This document shows positions 35,237 through 45,077 of a DNA stretch of 64,000 nucleotides, piece after piece. The DNA is from CAMDTE01 sp034679985. GTDB lineage: Bacteria > Bacteroidota > Bacteroidia > Flavobacteriales > Schleiferiaceae. Each line of letters begins with the position of its first letter. The stretch's first letter is position 1. The notes beneath the pieces were generated by a model. That model was not told the origin of the DNA and did not search any database. It saw nothing but the letters and a program-made list of their open reading frames with translations. The translations under genes and the position numbers were made by a program. The DNA lies in assembly GCA_034679985.1 (NCBI GenBank), contig JAXITR010000006.1, positions 4,764 through 68,763 on the forward strand. Direction: 5' to 3'.

Positions 35237-36628
35237 TTACGGGATTTTAACCAGGGTAGACGCCCCGGAGCTGACGGTGAACGGCACAGTTGCCGAATAA
35301 AGAGTGGATTGCGCTTGACGCGCTCGTGCCACCATGCGGTACGACCCCGGTTGCAGGGCAAATTGTTGGCGGGTTTGGACCGGATCCAAATCCACCACCC
35401 ATTCCCAGGCGCCTCCTTGACGTTCCACAAAAAGGGCGCCCGCGCTGGCCGTCTTGAGTTGAACGGTCACGTCGCCGGCCGCAGGGAGGCTGAGCGTGGT
35501 GGTTTTTCCGGGTTCAATGCGCACGGTTTCGTAGTAGCGGGGCAGCGTGAGCAACTCCACTTGGTAGGTGCCCACCAAGAATTTCTGTTTGGCGTTGAAG
35601 GACTGAACGTGCAGCGCTTGGGGTTGGCTCGGCAACCGCACTACCGCCTTGGGTACGTTGAATGTGCTGGATCGGTTCATCAATACCTCCAAGTTGCCTT
35701 GCGGGGTTTTGGCGCCAATGGGGGTGTGTTTTCCAGCCGCTACAAAAACAGAGTCCACGGTGACGGGAGGTACGGTGAATACCGTCATGCGGTACGTCAT
35801 GAGCGGGTCCAGCAATAAGGTGTCTGGATTGCCTTTGTGGTTGAGGGTGTGCACAAAGGACTTGATCAGTTTGCCCGACAGCCGATCGTGCAGGGTGATG
35901 GGGACGTCCGTTTCGGTGGGGAGCCCACGGGCGTCCAACAGGTTGATTTGAGCGGTGGTGTTGTCCAGGACCTGGGTGATGACCACGCCCAAGGCTTGCC
36001 GAAAAGATCGTTCGTCGGCGGCATCGAAGTAGGTGCCCACGCAATCAAACGCCTTCTTCTGGGAGCCGTCGAGCCCTACGCCAATGACAAAAGGTTTCAG
36101 GATGATCCCCTTTTTTTGCAGCATTGCCGAAACCGCACAAGGATCTTCGTCGCACGCTTCAATGCCGTCCGTGATGAGCACAACGATGTTCCGGCAATCG
36201 GCGCAGGCGGGAAAGTCATTTCCAGAACGCAGCAACGAACGCGCAATGGGAGTGGTGCCCATGGGGCGTAAGGTCTCGATTCGCTTTTTGATTTTCCCAG
36301 CGTTGTTGGGGGCAAAGGGAACCTCCAGTCGGGTGTCTTCACAATCTTGCGGCGGTACAGGTTTTTGGTGGCCGTAGGCGCGCAGCGCCAATTGAAAATT
36401 GGGATTGGGAAGGGCCGCAAGACTGTCCAAGAAGCGGCCCATGAGGCGCTGTGCGGTTTCCATTTTGGTGCCGCTCTCCCAGCGTCCGTACATGGAGTAG
36501 GAGGCATCGAAGACAAAAAGAATGCGGGTCAGCGGTAGTTTCGGTTCCGGCGGAGTTGCCGTCGCTTGAGCGCGCGCCGTGAAGACGGCACCGAGCAATA
36601 CGGCCAAGCCAAGGAACCAACGGCGCAT
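35237..36628 (-). CDS. Secreted von Willebrand factor A domain protein
   Basis: 463 residues. Signal peptide MRRWFLGLAVLLGAVFTARAQA. A vWA domain (about 34-220) has a full metal-ion adhesion site: DASYS, then TTP and the TDG acidic loop (ITDGIEACDEDPC). Several cysteines lie in the domain. The C-terminal half is beta-rich, with PEGA-like stretches. ATG 36628 is chosen because it opens the signal peptide and lies four bases after the transketolase N-subunit stop. It sits between the two transketolase halves, an unexpected place for an envelope or exported protein. Binding partner unknown. Confidence 0.85.
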   Translation of the reverse strand: MRRWFLGLAVLLGAVFTARAQATATPPEPKLPLTRILFVFDASYSMYGRWESGTKMETAQRLMGRFLDSLAALPNPNFQLALRAYGHQKPVPPQDCEDTRLEVPFAPNNAGKIKKRIETLRPMGTTPIARSLLRSGNDFPACADCRNIVVLITDGIEACDEDPCAVSAMLQKKGIILKPFVIGVGLDGSQKKAFDCVGTYFDAADERSFRQALGVVITQVLDNTTAQINLLDARGLPTETDVPITLHDRLSGKLIKSFVHTLNHKGNPDTLLLDPLMTYRMTVFTVPPVTVDSVFVAAGKHTPIGAKTPQGNLEVLMNRSSTFNVPKAVVRLPSQPQALHVQSFNAKQKFLVGTYQVELLTLPRYYETVRIEPGKTTTLSLPAAGDVTVQLKTASAGALFVERQGGAWEWVVDLDPVQTRQQFALQPGSYRMVARARQAQSTLYSATVPFTVSSGASTLVKIP

Positions 36629-36632
36629 CGGC

Positions 36633-37481
36633 TCAGTAATCGCCCAAGGTTTCCGGCAACTGGGCCAAGGCACGAGCCAACTCGTCGTTGTTCGGGGCCA
36701 CACCGTGCCACTTGTGGGTTCCGGCCATGAAATCAACTCCGTGGCCCATGGAGGTGCGCAAAACAATCACCACCGGTTTTCCTTTTCCAGTTCGCGTTTT
36801 CGCTTCAGCAAGACCCGCGCGAACGGCGGCCAAATCGTTTCCTTCAGCCACTTCCAAAACGTCCCAGCCGAAGGCGGCGAACTTGTCCCCAATGCTTCCC
36901 AAAGCCAAAACTTGGTCCGTGCTGCCGTCGATCTGTTGACCGTTGGCATCTACGGTAGCAATGAGGTTGTCCACGCCTTTGGCACCGGCGTAGAGAACGG
37001 CCTCCCAAATTTGACCTTCTTGCAACTCACCGTCGCCGTGCAGGGTGTACACCAAACGGGAATCGCCGTTGGATTTTTTGGCCAAGGCCGTGCCCAACGC
37101 AACGCTCAATCCCTGCCCCAAGCTGCCGCTCGCCATGCGAACCCCGGGCAAGCCCTCGTGGGTGGTGGGGTGGCCCTGCAAACGGGAGTTCAGCTTGCGG
37201 AAGGTGGCCAATTCGCTCAAATCAAAATACCCAGAACGGGCTAAAATGCTGTAGAAAACGGGGGAGATGTGGCCGTTGCTCAGGTAGAATACGTCCTGAT
37301 TGGTTCCGTCCATGTCAAAAGGGACGGGGGTGTGCTGCAGGGCCTCAAAATACAGGGCCACGAAAAATTCCGTGCAGCCCATGGAGCCGCCAGGGTGGCC
37401 TGAGTTCACGGCGTGCACCATGCGGAGGATGTCGCGTCGGACTTGGGGACAAAGGGCTTCGAGGTGCGCGGAATCGGCCAT
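36633..37481 (-). CDS. Transketolase, N-terminal subunit
   Basis: 282 residues: the thiamine-diphosphate (PP) domain. HAVNSGHPGGSMGCTEFFVALY at about residues 20-42 and the ThDP motif HGDGELQEGQIWEA, with ATVDANGQQIDG, are clear. The ATG at 37481 gives the standard N-terminus; a longer frame to 37658 crosses the divergent ychF start. Works with the C-terminal subunit at 34262-35224. Confidence 0.93.
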   Translation of the reverse strand: MADSAHLEALCPQVRRDILRMVHAVNSGHPGGSMGCTEFFVALYFEALQHTPVPFDMDGTNQDVFYLSNGHISPVFYSILARSGYFDLSELATFRKLNSRLQGHPTTHEGLPGVRMASGSLGQGLSVALGTALAKKSNGDSRLVYTLHGDGELQEGQIWEAVLYAGAKGVDNLIATVDANGQQIDGSTDQVLALGSIGDKFAAFGWDVLEVAEGNDLAAVRAGLAEAKTRTGKGKPVVIVLRTSMGHGVDFMAGTHKWHGVAPNNDELARALAQLPETLGDY

Positions 37482-37505
37482 GAGTAGGGTGGAGATAAGT
37501 TTGTG

Positions 37506-37513
37506 CAAAAGTA
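37506..37513 (-). promoter_or_regulatory. -7 box for the transketolase operon
   Basis: TACTTTTG on the minus strand, 24 bases before the ATG at 37481. Divergent from the ychF box. Confidence 0.5.
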
Positions 37514-37550
37514 GGAAGGATTCCCGACCCGAGCAGGAAGGATTACGGAC

Positions 37551-37558
37551 TACCTTTG
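37551..37558 (+). promoter_or_regulatory. -7 box for ychF
   Basis: TACCTTTG, exact consensus, 22 bases before the ATG at 37581. Confidence 0.5.
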
Positions 37559-37580
37559 CCTTTTTAAAAGCAGAACCTCC

Positions 37581-38672
37581 ATGAAGTGCGGCATTGTCGG
37601 TCTTCCGAACGTCGGGAAGTCCACCCTTTTTAACTGTTTGAGCAACGCGAAGGCCCAAGCGGCCAACTTTCCTTTTTGCACCATTGAGCCCAATGTGGGC
37701 ACAGTGAATGTACCGGATTCGCGGTTGGAAGTATTGGAATCCCTAGTCAACCCGGAGCGCGTTTTACCGGCTACGGTGGAGATTGTGGACATTGCCGGTT
37801 TGGTGAAGGGGGCGTCCCGCGGCGAAGGATTGGGCAACCAGTTCTTGGGCAACATTCGGGAGTGCAACGCTATTTTGCACGTCCTACGCTGCTTCGACAA
37901 CCCCAACGTGGTGCACGTGGACGGCAACGTCAACCCCCTGCGGGACAAAGAGACGATTGATTTTGAATTGCAATTAAAAGATCTGGACACCCTGGAGAAG
38001 CGCGTGGACAAGGCCAAGAAGGCAGCAAAATCCGGCGGACGCGAAGCGCTGCGCGAGGTGGACATGGCCGAGCGCCTCAAAAAGCACTTGGAGCAGGGCA
38101 AAAACGTGCGCGGTTTTGACCGCACGGAGGAAGAGCAAGCGTGGATCGACGATTATCAATTGTTGACGGAAAAGCCGGTGTTGTACGTGTGCAATGTGGA
38201 CGAAGCCGCCGCGGCCAGCGGAAACGATTACGTGGAACAAGTGCGGGCCATGGCGGCTGCCGAGAAAGCCGGCGTCATGTTTTTGGCGGCGGCTGTGGAA
38301 GCGGACATTTCGGAATTGGAGTCCTACGAAGAACGCACCTTGTTTTTGACGGATCTGGGCTTGGAAGAGCCGGGCGTGAATAAAGTCATTCGCGCCGCGT
38401 ACAGCCTGCTGGATTTGCAGACGTACTTCACGGCCGGCGTGAAAGAGGTGCGCGCCTGGACCGTGCCGGTGGGGGCCACTGCTCCGCAGGCGGCGGGGGT
38501 TATCCACTCGGATTTTGAAAAAGGATTCATTCGCGCGGAAGTGATTTCCTACAGCGATTACGTGCAGTACAAATCCGAGGCTGCGGCCAAGGAAGTAGGC
38601 CGTATGCGGGTGGAAGGCAAGGAGTACATTGTTCAAGACGGGGACGTCATGCACTTTCGCTTCAACGTCTAA
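37581..38672 (+). CDS. ychF: Redox-regulated ATPase/GTPase YchF
   Basis: 363 residues, OBG-family P-loop protein that hydrolyses ATP and associates with ribosomes. G1 GLPNVGKSTLFN at residues 6-17, NFPFCTIEPNVG, DIAGLVKGASRGEGLGN, then the C-terminal TGS domain. Length is standard. Followed after 17 bases by parE. Confidence 0.96.
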   Translation: MKCGIVGLPNVGKSTLFNCLSNAKAQAANFPFCTIEPNVGTVNVPDSRLEVLESLVNPERVLPATVEIVDIAGLVKGASRGEGLGNQFLGNIRECNAILHVLRCFDNPNVVHVDGNVNPLRDKETIDFELQLKDLDTLEKRVDKAKKAAKSGGREALREVDMAERLKKHLEQGKNVRGFDRTEEEQAWIDDYQLLTEKPVLYVCNVDEAAAASGNDYVEQVRAMAAAEKAGVMFLAAAVEADISELESYEERTLFLTDLGLEEPGVNKVIRAAYSLLDLQTYFTAGVKEVRAWTVPVGATAPQAAGVIHSDFEKGFIRAEVISYSDYVQYKSEAAAKEVGRMRVEGKEYIVQDGDVMHFRFNV

Positions 38673-38677
38673 ACCCG

Positions 38678-38685
38678 TACCTTTA
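38678..38685 (+). promoter_or_regulatory. -7-like box for parE, four bases from ATG
   Basis: TACCTTTA, one base off the consensus, between the ychF stop and the parE ATG, four bases before the latter. Would give parE-parC its own leaderless message. Confidence 0.4.
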
Positions 38686-38689
38686 AGGC

Positions 38690-40537
38690 ATGACCGACGT
38701 CGTTCAATACAACGAAGACAACATCCGGAGCCTGGAGTGGCAGGAGCACATTCGGCTCCGCCCGGGCATGTACATTGGCAAAATGGGGGACGGCACGGCC
38801 CCCGACGACGGTATTTACATCCTGATCAAGGAGGTGGTGGACAACGCCATCGACGAGTTTGTGATGGGCGCGGGGAAAACCGTGGAAATTTCCGTCCAAA
38901 ACGGGTCCGTTACGGTGCGTGACTTTGGCCGGGGCATCCCCTTGGGAAAGATGGTGGATGCCGTCTCCAAGATGAACACCGGCGCCAAGTACGATTCCAA
39001 AGCCTTTAAAAAGTCTGTTGGACTGAATGGGGTAGGAACGAAGGCCGTGAATGCTTTGTCGTCCCGATTCTTGGTACAGGCCATCCGCGACGGTCAAACC
39101 AAAACGGCTGTTTTTGAGCAAGGGGTCTTGGTGGAAGAATCGGGCGTGGAGGAATCCAACGGTCGGCGCGGAACCAAAGTGGTTTTTACCCCAGATCCCA
39201 GCTTGTTCTCCAACTACCGATTCCAGATGGAATACGTGGAGAAAATGGTTTGGAACTACGTGTACCTGAACCCGGGTCTGTCCATTTACCTCAACGGAGA
39301 AAAGTACTTTTCCGAGAACGGCCTGAAGGACCTTCTTCAGAATACCCTGAGCGGAGAGGTGATCCACGACATTGTACACCTGCGCGGCGAGGACATTGAA
39401 ATAGCCTTGGTGCACGCAGAGCGCTCCCAATCCGAGCAGTACCACAGTTTTGTCAACGGACAGCACACCACCCAAGGCGGCACGCACCAAAGTGCGCTGC
39501 GCGAGGCTTTGGTTCAAACGTTGCGCGGTTTTTACCAAAAGCAGTACGAAGCGGCGGACATCCGCCAAAGCGTGATTGCGGCGATCTCGATCAAAGTCAT
39601 CGAGCCGATTTTTGAGAGCCAAACCAAAACGAAATTAGGTTCCAACGACATGGGCCCCGACGGACCGTCGATTCGGTCCTTTATTGCCGATTTCCTGAAG
39701 AATTCTCTGGACAACTTCCTGCACCGCCACCCGGAAATCGCGGAAGCTATTCAGCGCAAAATTTTGCGTGCCGAACGCGAGCGCAAGGAATTGTCCGGCA
39801 TCCAAAAGTTGGCCCGCGAACGCGCCAAGAAGGCCACCCTGCACAACCGCAAGCTGCGGGACTGCAAAATCCACTACAACGACCTCAAAAACGAACGTCG
39901 GTTGGAAACCACCCTCTTCATTACGGAAGGGGATTCCGCTTCCGGCTCCATCACCGCCTCCCGGGACGTGCTCACGCAGGCGGTGTTCAGCCTCAAGGGC
40001 AAGCCCTTGAATTGCTACGGTTTGACCAAAAAGGTGGTGTACGAGAACGAGGAATTCAACCTCCTGCAGGCGGCACTGAACATTGAGGACGGACTGGAAG
40101 ACCTCCGCTACAACAACGTGGTGGTGGCTACAGATGCGGACGTGGACGGCATGCACATCCGGCTGTTGTTGATCACATTTTTCCTGCAATTCTTCCCGGA
40201 ATTGGTGCAGGAAGGGCATTTGTACATTTTGCAGACGCCGCTGTTTCGCGTGCGCAACAAGCAGAAGACCACCTACTGTTACTCCGACGAGGAGCGTCGT
40301 GCCGCAATTGCGGCTCTGGGGCCGCGTCCGGAAATCACTCGATTCAAGGGATTGGGCGAGATTTCGCCCGGCGAGTTCAAGCACTTCATTGGCGGTGACA
40401 TCCGCTTGGAGCCGGTGATGTTGGGCAAGGAACAGATCGACACCTTGTTGGAGTACTACATGGGCAAGAATACCCCAGAACGTCAGGAATTCATCATTGA
40501 AAACCTGCGCGTGGAATTGGACGAAGCAGCTGAATGA
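38690..40537 (+). CDS. parE: DNA topoisomerase IV subunit B
   Basis: 615 residues. The GHKL ATPase domain (LIKEVVDNAIDEF, DFGRGIPLGKM, GLNGVGTKAVNALS) binds ATP. The TOPRIM domain has EGDSASGS and DADVDGMH. With ParC it removes chromosome links and positive supercoils. Assigned to topoisomerase IV rather than gyrase because it lies with a ParC-like gene and opens like Bacteroidota ParE (LEWQEHIRLRPGMYIGKMGD). Overlaps parC by four bases (ATGA). Confidence 0.92.
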   Translation: MTDVVQYNEDNIRSLEWQEHIRLRPGMYIGKMGDGTAPDDGIYILIKEVVDNAIDEFVMGAGKTVEISVQNGSVTVRDFGRGIPLGKMVDAVSKMNTGAKYDSKAFKKSVGLNGVGTKAVNALSSRFLVQAIRDGQTKTAVFEQGVLVEESGVEESNGRRGTKVVFTPDPSLFSNYRFQMEYVEKMVWNYVYLNPGLSIYLNGEKYFSENGLKDLLQNTLSGEVIHDIVHLRGEDIEIALVHAERSQSEQYHSFVNGQHTTQGGTHQSALREALVQTLRGFYQKQYEAADIRQSVIAAISIKVIEPIFESQTKTKLGSNDMGPDGPSIRSFIADFLKNSLDNFLHRHPEIAEAIQRKILRAERERKELSGIQKLARERAKKATLHNRKLRDCKIHYNDLKNERRLETTLFITEGDSASGSITASRDVLTQAVFSLKGKPLNCYGLTKKVVYENEEFNLLQAALNIEDGLEDLRYNNVVVATDADVDGMHIRLLLITFFLQFFPELVQEGHLYILQTPLFRVRNKQKTTYCYSDEERRAAIAALGPRPEITRFKGLGEISPGEFKHFIGGDIRLEPVMLGKEQIDTLLEYYMGKNTPERQEFIIENLRVELDEAAE

Positions 40538-43329
40538 CCGTGGACGATACCGACAACCTCCCCCTTTCCGACGACGCCCTTGAAGCGGTGGAGCCGACGG
40601 CGTTTTCAGACGCCGCCGCTGAAGACGAGCGCCCGGAGTTGGAAGTGGACGCCCAATCGGCGGAACTGCTTCCCTTGAAAGACGCCCCATCCCGCGTGCG
40701 GACCATGTACCAGGATTACTTCCTGGAATACGCTTCGTACGTTATTTTGGAGCGCGCCGTCCCGGCATTGGAAGACGGCCTCAAACCGGTTCAACGCCGA
40801 CTGTTCCACGCCTTGCGCGAGATGGAGGACGGTCGGTTCCACAAAGTGGCCAACGTCATTGGCCAAACCATGAAGTTCCACCCCCACGGCGACGCCTCCA
40901 TTGGCGACGCCTTGGTGCAGTTGGGCCAGAAGAACATCATGGTGGAAACCCAGGGAAACTGGGGCAACATTTTGACCGGAGACAACGCCGCGGCACCCCG
41001 ATACATTGAGGCCCGCTTGAGCAAGTTTGCGTTGGAGGTGGCCTTCAACCCCAAGATCACCGAGTGGCAGGCGTCGTACGACGGACGAGCCAAGGAGCCG
41101 GTTCACCTTCCGCTGAAGTTCCCGTTGCTGTTGGCGCAGGGTGTGGAAGGCATTGCCGTGGGTTTGAGCACCAAGGTCTTGCCCCACAACTTTTTGGAAC
41201 TGATCGACGCCTCCATTGCCTTGTTGCAAAACAAGCCGTTTGAGCTGTTTCCAGACTTCCCAACCGGCGGCATAGCGGACATCAGTCAGTACAACGACGG
41301 CGAACGCGGCGGCCGGGTACGCGTGCGTGCCCGCATCACCAGTCCGGACAAAAAATCGCTGGTGATCACGGAGATTCCCTTTGGAACCACCACGGCCTCC
41401 TTGATGGAGTCCATTGTGAAGGCCAACGAAAAGGGCAAGATCAAGGTCAAGAAAATTGAAGACAACACGGCGGAGCACGTGGAAATTGTGGTGCACTTGG
41501 CGCCCAACATTTCCCCGGACAAAACCATCGATGCCCTGTACGCCTTTACGGCGTGCGAGTCCTCCATTTCGCCGCTGTGCTGCGTCATCGAAGGCGATAA
41601 ACCCATCTTTGTGGGGGTGCGGGAGTTGCTCAAGCGCTCCACCCAGCACACCCTGGAACTGCTGCGCATGGAGCTGGAGGTTCAGCTCCACGAACTGCAA
41701 GAACAGTGGCACTTTGCTTCTCTGGAGCGCATCTTCATTGAGAACCGCATTTACCGGGACATTGAAGAGTGCGAAACGTGGGAAGCCGTATTGGCCGCCA
41801 TCGACTCCGGCCTCAAGCCGCACATTGGACACTTGGTGCGCGCGGTAACGCAGGAGGACTTGGTCCGACTCACGGAAATCCGCATCAAACGCATTTCCAA
41901 ATTCGACGCGGACAAGGCGAACGACCACATTGCTGCCCTGGAAGGGCGCATGGCGGAAATCAAGCACCATTTGGAGCATTTGGTGACCTACGCAGTGAAT
42001 TACTTCAAGGAGCTTCGCAAGAAGTACGGAGCCGGACGCGAACGCAAAACGGAATTGCGGTTGTTCGATGCCGTGGTGGCCTCCAAGGTGGCCATTGCCA
42101 ACGAAAAATTGTACGTCAATCGTGCGGAAGGTTTTGTGGGCATCGGTCTGAAAAAAGACGAGTACGTTTGCGATTGCTCGGATTTGGACGACGTGGTGGT
42201 GATCCGTCAGGACGGCACCCTGCTGGTCACCAAAGTGGATCAGAAAACCTATGTGGGCAACGACATTCTCTACGTCAACGTCTTCAAAAAGGGCGATCAA
42301 CGCACCGTTTACAACGCCATTTACCGCGACGGAACCAAGGGCGCCAGCTTCGTGAAGCGCTTCAACGTCACCGGCATTACCCGGGACCGCGAGTACCCCG
42401 TGACGCAAGGAACCAAAGGTTCGGAGTTGCTCTACCTCAGTGCCAATCCCAACGGGGAGGCCGAGGTAGTCACCGTGCATTTAAAGCCGCTGACCGCGTT
42501 GAAAAAGTTGCGTTTTGACCTGGATTTTGCTTCGCTGGCGGTGCGCGGACGGTCGTCGCGCGGGAACACCGTGACCAAGTACCAAATCAAGAAGGTTGAA
42601 CTGAAGGAAAAGGGCGTGAGCACGTTGGCGGCGCGCAACATTTGGTTGGACGAAACCGTTCGACGCCTGAACGACGAGGGCCGCGGGCGCCTGTTGGGCG
42701 CTTTCCGCGGGGATGAAAAAATATTGACCGTTGCCTCCAACGGGATTTTCCGCCTCACCGGCTACGACTTGTCTACGCATTTTGACGAGGAAGTGGTTTA
42801 CTGGGAAAAGTGGCGCCCGGAGGCTCCGATCACCGTGGTCTACTGGGATGCGTCCAAAGACGCCCATTTCATCAAGCGTTTGGTGATGGAATCCGATACG
42901 GATCTGCGCGTGACGTTGATTTCCGAAGCGCCCGGAAGCACCCTCACGGCCTTCAGCACGCACCCAACTCCGCAGTTGACACTCTCCTTCAAAAAGGTCA
43001 AGGACAAGACCCGCGACGAGGAGGTTTTGGAGGCGGCAGAGTTCATTGCGGTGAAGGGGTGGAAAGCGCAAGGAAACAAACTGAGCGCATGGCCCATCAA
43101 ATCGGTGGCGGTTTTTGAACCGGAACTTCCGGAGCCGGAAGGGGTGGAGCCGGAATCAGAGCACGAAGTGGAAGATGTTGCGGTACCTGCAGGTGTACCT
43201 TCGGATGGCGTTTCGGAAGCCTCCATCCCCCTAAAAACACCGCCTGTTTCGTCCCAAACACCCGCGGTGGATCTGGAATTTGACGACGGAACCGGAGACC
43301 CCGGTGTGCAAATCACTTTGGACTTTTAA
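40534..43329 (+). CDS. parC: DNA topoisomerase IV subunit A
   Basis: 931 residues. The breakage-reunion domain begins near residue 45 with DYFLEYASYVILERAVPALE. The active-site tyrosine lies in NAAAPRYIEARLS. The C-terminal part is a beta-pinwheel of GyrA/ParC type. An acidic tail (about 870-931, EPELPEPEGVEPESEHEVE) is low complexity. The N-terminal 45 residues are acidic and not part of the core; ATG 40534 is set by the ATGA junction with parE. Confidence 0.92.
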   Translation: MTVDDTDNLPLSDDALEAVEPTAFSDAAAEDERPELEVDAQSAELLPLKDAPSRVRTMYQDYFLEYASYVILERAVPALEDGLKPVQRRLFHALREMEDGRFHKVANVIGQTMKFHPHGDASIGDALVQLGQKNIMVETQGNWGNILTGDNAAAPRYIEARLSKFALEVAFNPKITEWQASYDGRAKEPVHLPLKFPLLLAQGVEGIAVGLSTKVLPHNFLELIDASIALLQNKPFELFPDFPTGGIADISQYNDGERGGRVRVRARITSPDKKSLVITEIPFGTTTASLMESIVKANEKGKIKVKKIEDNTAEHVEIVVHLAPNISPDKTIDALYAFTACESSISPLCCVIEGDKPIFVGVRELLKRSTQHTLELLRMELEVQLHELQEQWHFASLERIFIENRIYRDIEECETWEAVLAAIDSGLKPHIGHLVRAVTQEDLVRLTEIRIKRISKFDADKANDHIAALEGRMAEIKHHLEHLVTYAVNYFKELRKKYGAGRERKTELRLFDAVVASKVAIANEKLYVNRAEGFVGIGLKKDEYVCDCSDLDDVVVIRQDGTLLVTKVDQKTYVGNDILYVNVFKKGDQRTVYNAIYRDGTKGASFVKRFNVTGITRDREYPVTQGTKGSELLYLSANPNGEAEVVTVHLKPLTALKKLRFDLDFASLAVRGRSSRGNTVTKYQIKKVELKEKGVSTLAARNIWLDETVRRLNDEGRGRLLGAFRGDEKILTVASNGIFRLTGYDLSTHFDEEVVYWEKWRPEAPITVVYWDASKDAHFIKRLVMESDTDLRVTLISEAPGSTLTAFSTHPTPQLTLSFKKVKDKTRDEEVLEAAEFIAVKGWKAQGNKLSAWPIKSVAVFEPELPEPEGVEPESEHEVEDVAVPAGVPSDGVSEASIPLKTPPVSSQTPAVDLEFDDGTGDPGVQITLDF

Positions 43330-43339
43330 TTTTTCCCCC

Positions 43340-45016
43340 ATGCGGAAATTCCTCAAGTATTGGTTGACCGCACTTTTTGCGGTGGTGTATGCCCTGGCGG
43401 CGTTGTCCCAGCCGAACAACGACAGCCTGAACATGCGGTCCGTACTGCACTACCCGCAAGGAGTGTGGGGAACCGGAGCAGCCTCCATCAACAACGGTTT
43501 GTGGGGGTACAACGACACGGCCACCGGCAAGGAATACGCAATTGCCGGCAACCACCGGGGATTGTTGATCACGGACATTACCGTTCCCGCCCAGCCCGTC
43601 AACAAGCTGTGGGTCCCCGGGGTGTACAGCACCTGGCGCGAGGTACGCGTGAAGGGTCATTATGCCTACATGGTGCACGATTTTGTAGCCACCGGCAGTC
43701 CGGTTTCGGACGAAGGATTGCTCATCGTGGATCTGGACAGCCTCAACGGCACCCCGCGCTACAAAAAGATGCGCATCCCCGTGCCCAAACCCACCGGTGG
43801 GTTCGATACGGTCAAGCGGGCCCACACCTTGTTTGCGGACGAAAGAGGATTCTTGTACCTCTTCGGCAGCAACATCGGTCCCGGCGGGGCGGTCATCCTG
43901 GACATTGGAACCGATCCGTGGAATCCTGCGGTGGTGGGACACTACAACAGCAACTACATCCACGACGGCTACGTGCGCAACGACACCCTGTATGCAGCCT
44001 CCTTGTGGAACGGCATCGTGGTGGTGAACTGCGTGTTGAAGTCCAACCCCACGGTGGTCAAATCCTTCCAAACGCCCAACCAGTTTGCGCACAACTGTTG
44101 GCTGTCCGACGACGGTCGCGTGCTGTACACCACGGACGAGCAGGCGAATGCGTTCATCACGGCCTACGATCTGTCGGACTGGAACAACGTAACCGAATTG
44201 TGGCGCTACCAAGTGCAGCCGGGCAGCGGGATCATTCCCCACAACGCCCACGTCAAAGGCAAGCACCTGGTAACCTCCTACTACACCTTTGGGGTCATTG
44301 CCCAAGACATCGAATGCCCCGAGTGGCCGGTTTTGGTGGGGTTCTACGATACGTCTCCCTTCATTGGGGGCAACTTCCACGGTGCGTGGAGCGTTTATCC
44401 GTACGGCAATTCCGGCCGCATTTTGGTGAACGACATGGAGACCGGTTTGTGGGTTTTGGAAGAGGAGTGGCCCGACGTCACACGCTTTGGCGGTTGGGCC
44501 GTGATCGACTGGAACCAACAGGGAGGTCCGTACCAGCCGTGGTCCCAAGCCGGGGGCATCAGCGGTCCGTTGGATTACGTTTGGAAGAGCAACGGAGATA
44601 CGTTGCGCGTGGAGGCAGACGGGTCGTTTCGCTACCACCGTTTTGGCCCCATCAACGATACGTTGGTAGGCATCAATCCGTGGGGGCAGCAGGTTCAACT
44701 TCCGGTGAATAAATCCGGAGGAACGTGTCCCCAAGATACCATGGCCGTTCCTATGTTTTGGGGTTTGCCGGAAGGAGGAATGCCCACGGTTCAGGTTCGG
44801 ATGTTGGCCAATGCGTGGGGATTGTCCGAAAACGGAACACCGGTAGCAGCGCTTCGCTATGCCTTGGTGGACGCCTTGGGCCGAACGGTACGGATTGTTT
44901 CTTTTGCGGGCAGCACCGGCGAGACCATTGCTTGGCCGGAGGTTCCCGGATGGTACACGCTGAGCGTGGAAACCACGGACGGACGCTTGCTCCACGTGCG
45001 CGCCCTGCGTCCGTAG
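43340..45016 (+). CDS. Choice-of-anchor B (LVIVD-type) secreted protein with a T9SS-like tail
   Basis: 558 residues. Signal peptide (MRKFLKYWLTALFAVVYALAALSQ). A long beta-propeller follows with LVIVD-like repeats (EGLLIVDLDSLNG, GGAVILDIGTDPW, NGIVVVNCV, GLWVLEEEW). The last 70 or so residues (ALVDALGRTVRIV, then WPEVPGWYTLSVETTDGR with a final HVRALRP) look like the T9SS type A sorting domain, which sends cargo to the surface. A weak TAATTTTT box overlaps the parC stop five bases before the ATG. Activity unknown. Confidence 0.8.
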   Translation: MRKFLKYWLTALFAVVYALAALSQPNNDSLNMRSVLHYPQGVWGTGAASINNGLWGYNDTATGKEYAIAGNHRGLLITDITVPAQPVNKLWVPGVYSTWREVRVKGHYAYMVHDFVATGSPVSDEGLLIVDLDSLNGTPRYKKMRIPVPKPTGGFDTVKRAHTLFADERGFLYLFGSNIGPGGAVILDIGTDPWNPAVVGHYNSNYIHDGYVRNDTLYAASLWNGIVVVNCVLKSNPTVVKSFQTPNQFAHNCWLSDDGRVLYTTDEQANAFITAYDLSDWNNVTELWRYQVQPGSGIIPHNAHVKGKHLVTSYYTFGVIAQDIECPEWPVLVGFYDTSPFIGGNFHGAWSVYPYGNSGRILVNDMETGLWVLEEEWPDVTRFGGWAVIDWNQQGGPYQPWSQAGGISGPLDYVWKSNGDTLRVEADGSFRYHRFGPINDTLVGINPWGQQVQLPVNKSGGTCPQDTMAVPMFWGLPEGGMPTVQVRMLANAWGLSENGTPVAALRYALVDALGRTVRIVSFAGSTGETIAWPEVPGWYTLSVETTDGRLLHVRALRP

Positions 45017-45077
45017 CGCTTTGTTTGGAAGCTAAGTACGTGTCTCTTGTCGCCGCGGCGCGAGGCCCGCAAGCGCT

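Noticed and set aside
40606..42480. 624-residue minus-strand frame inside parC
   Set aside because: Antisense shadow of parC; the plus strand has the catalytic tyrosine motif and full-length family match.
43313..44995. 560-residue minus-strand frame opposite the LVIVD protein
   Set aside because: The plus-strand frame has a signal peptide, propeller repeats and sorting tail; the reverse frame is basic and featureless.
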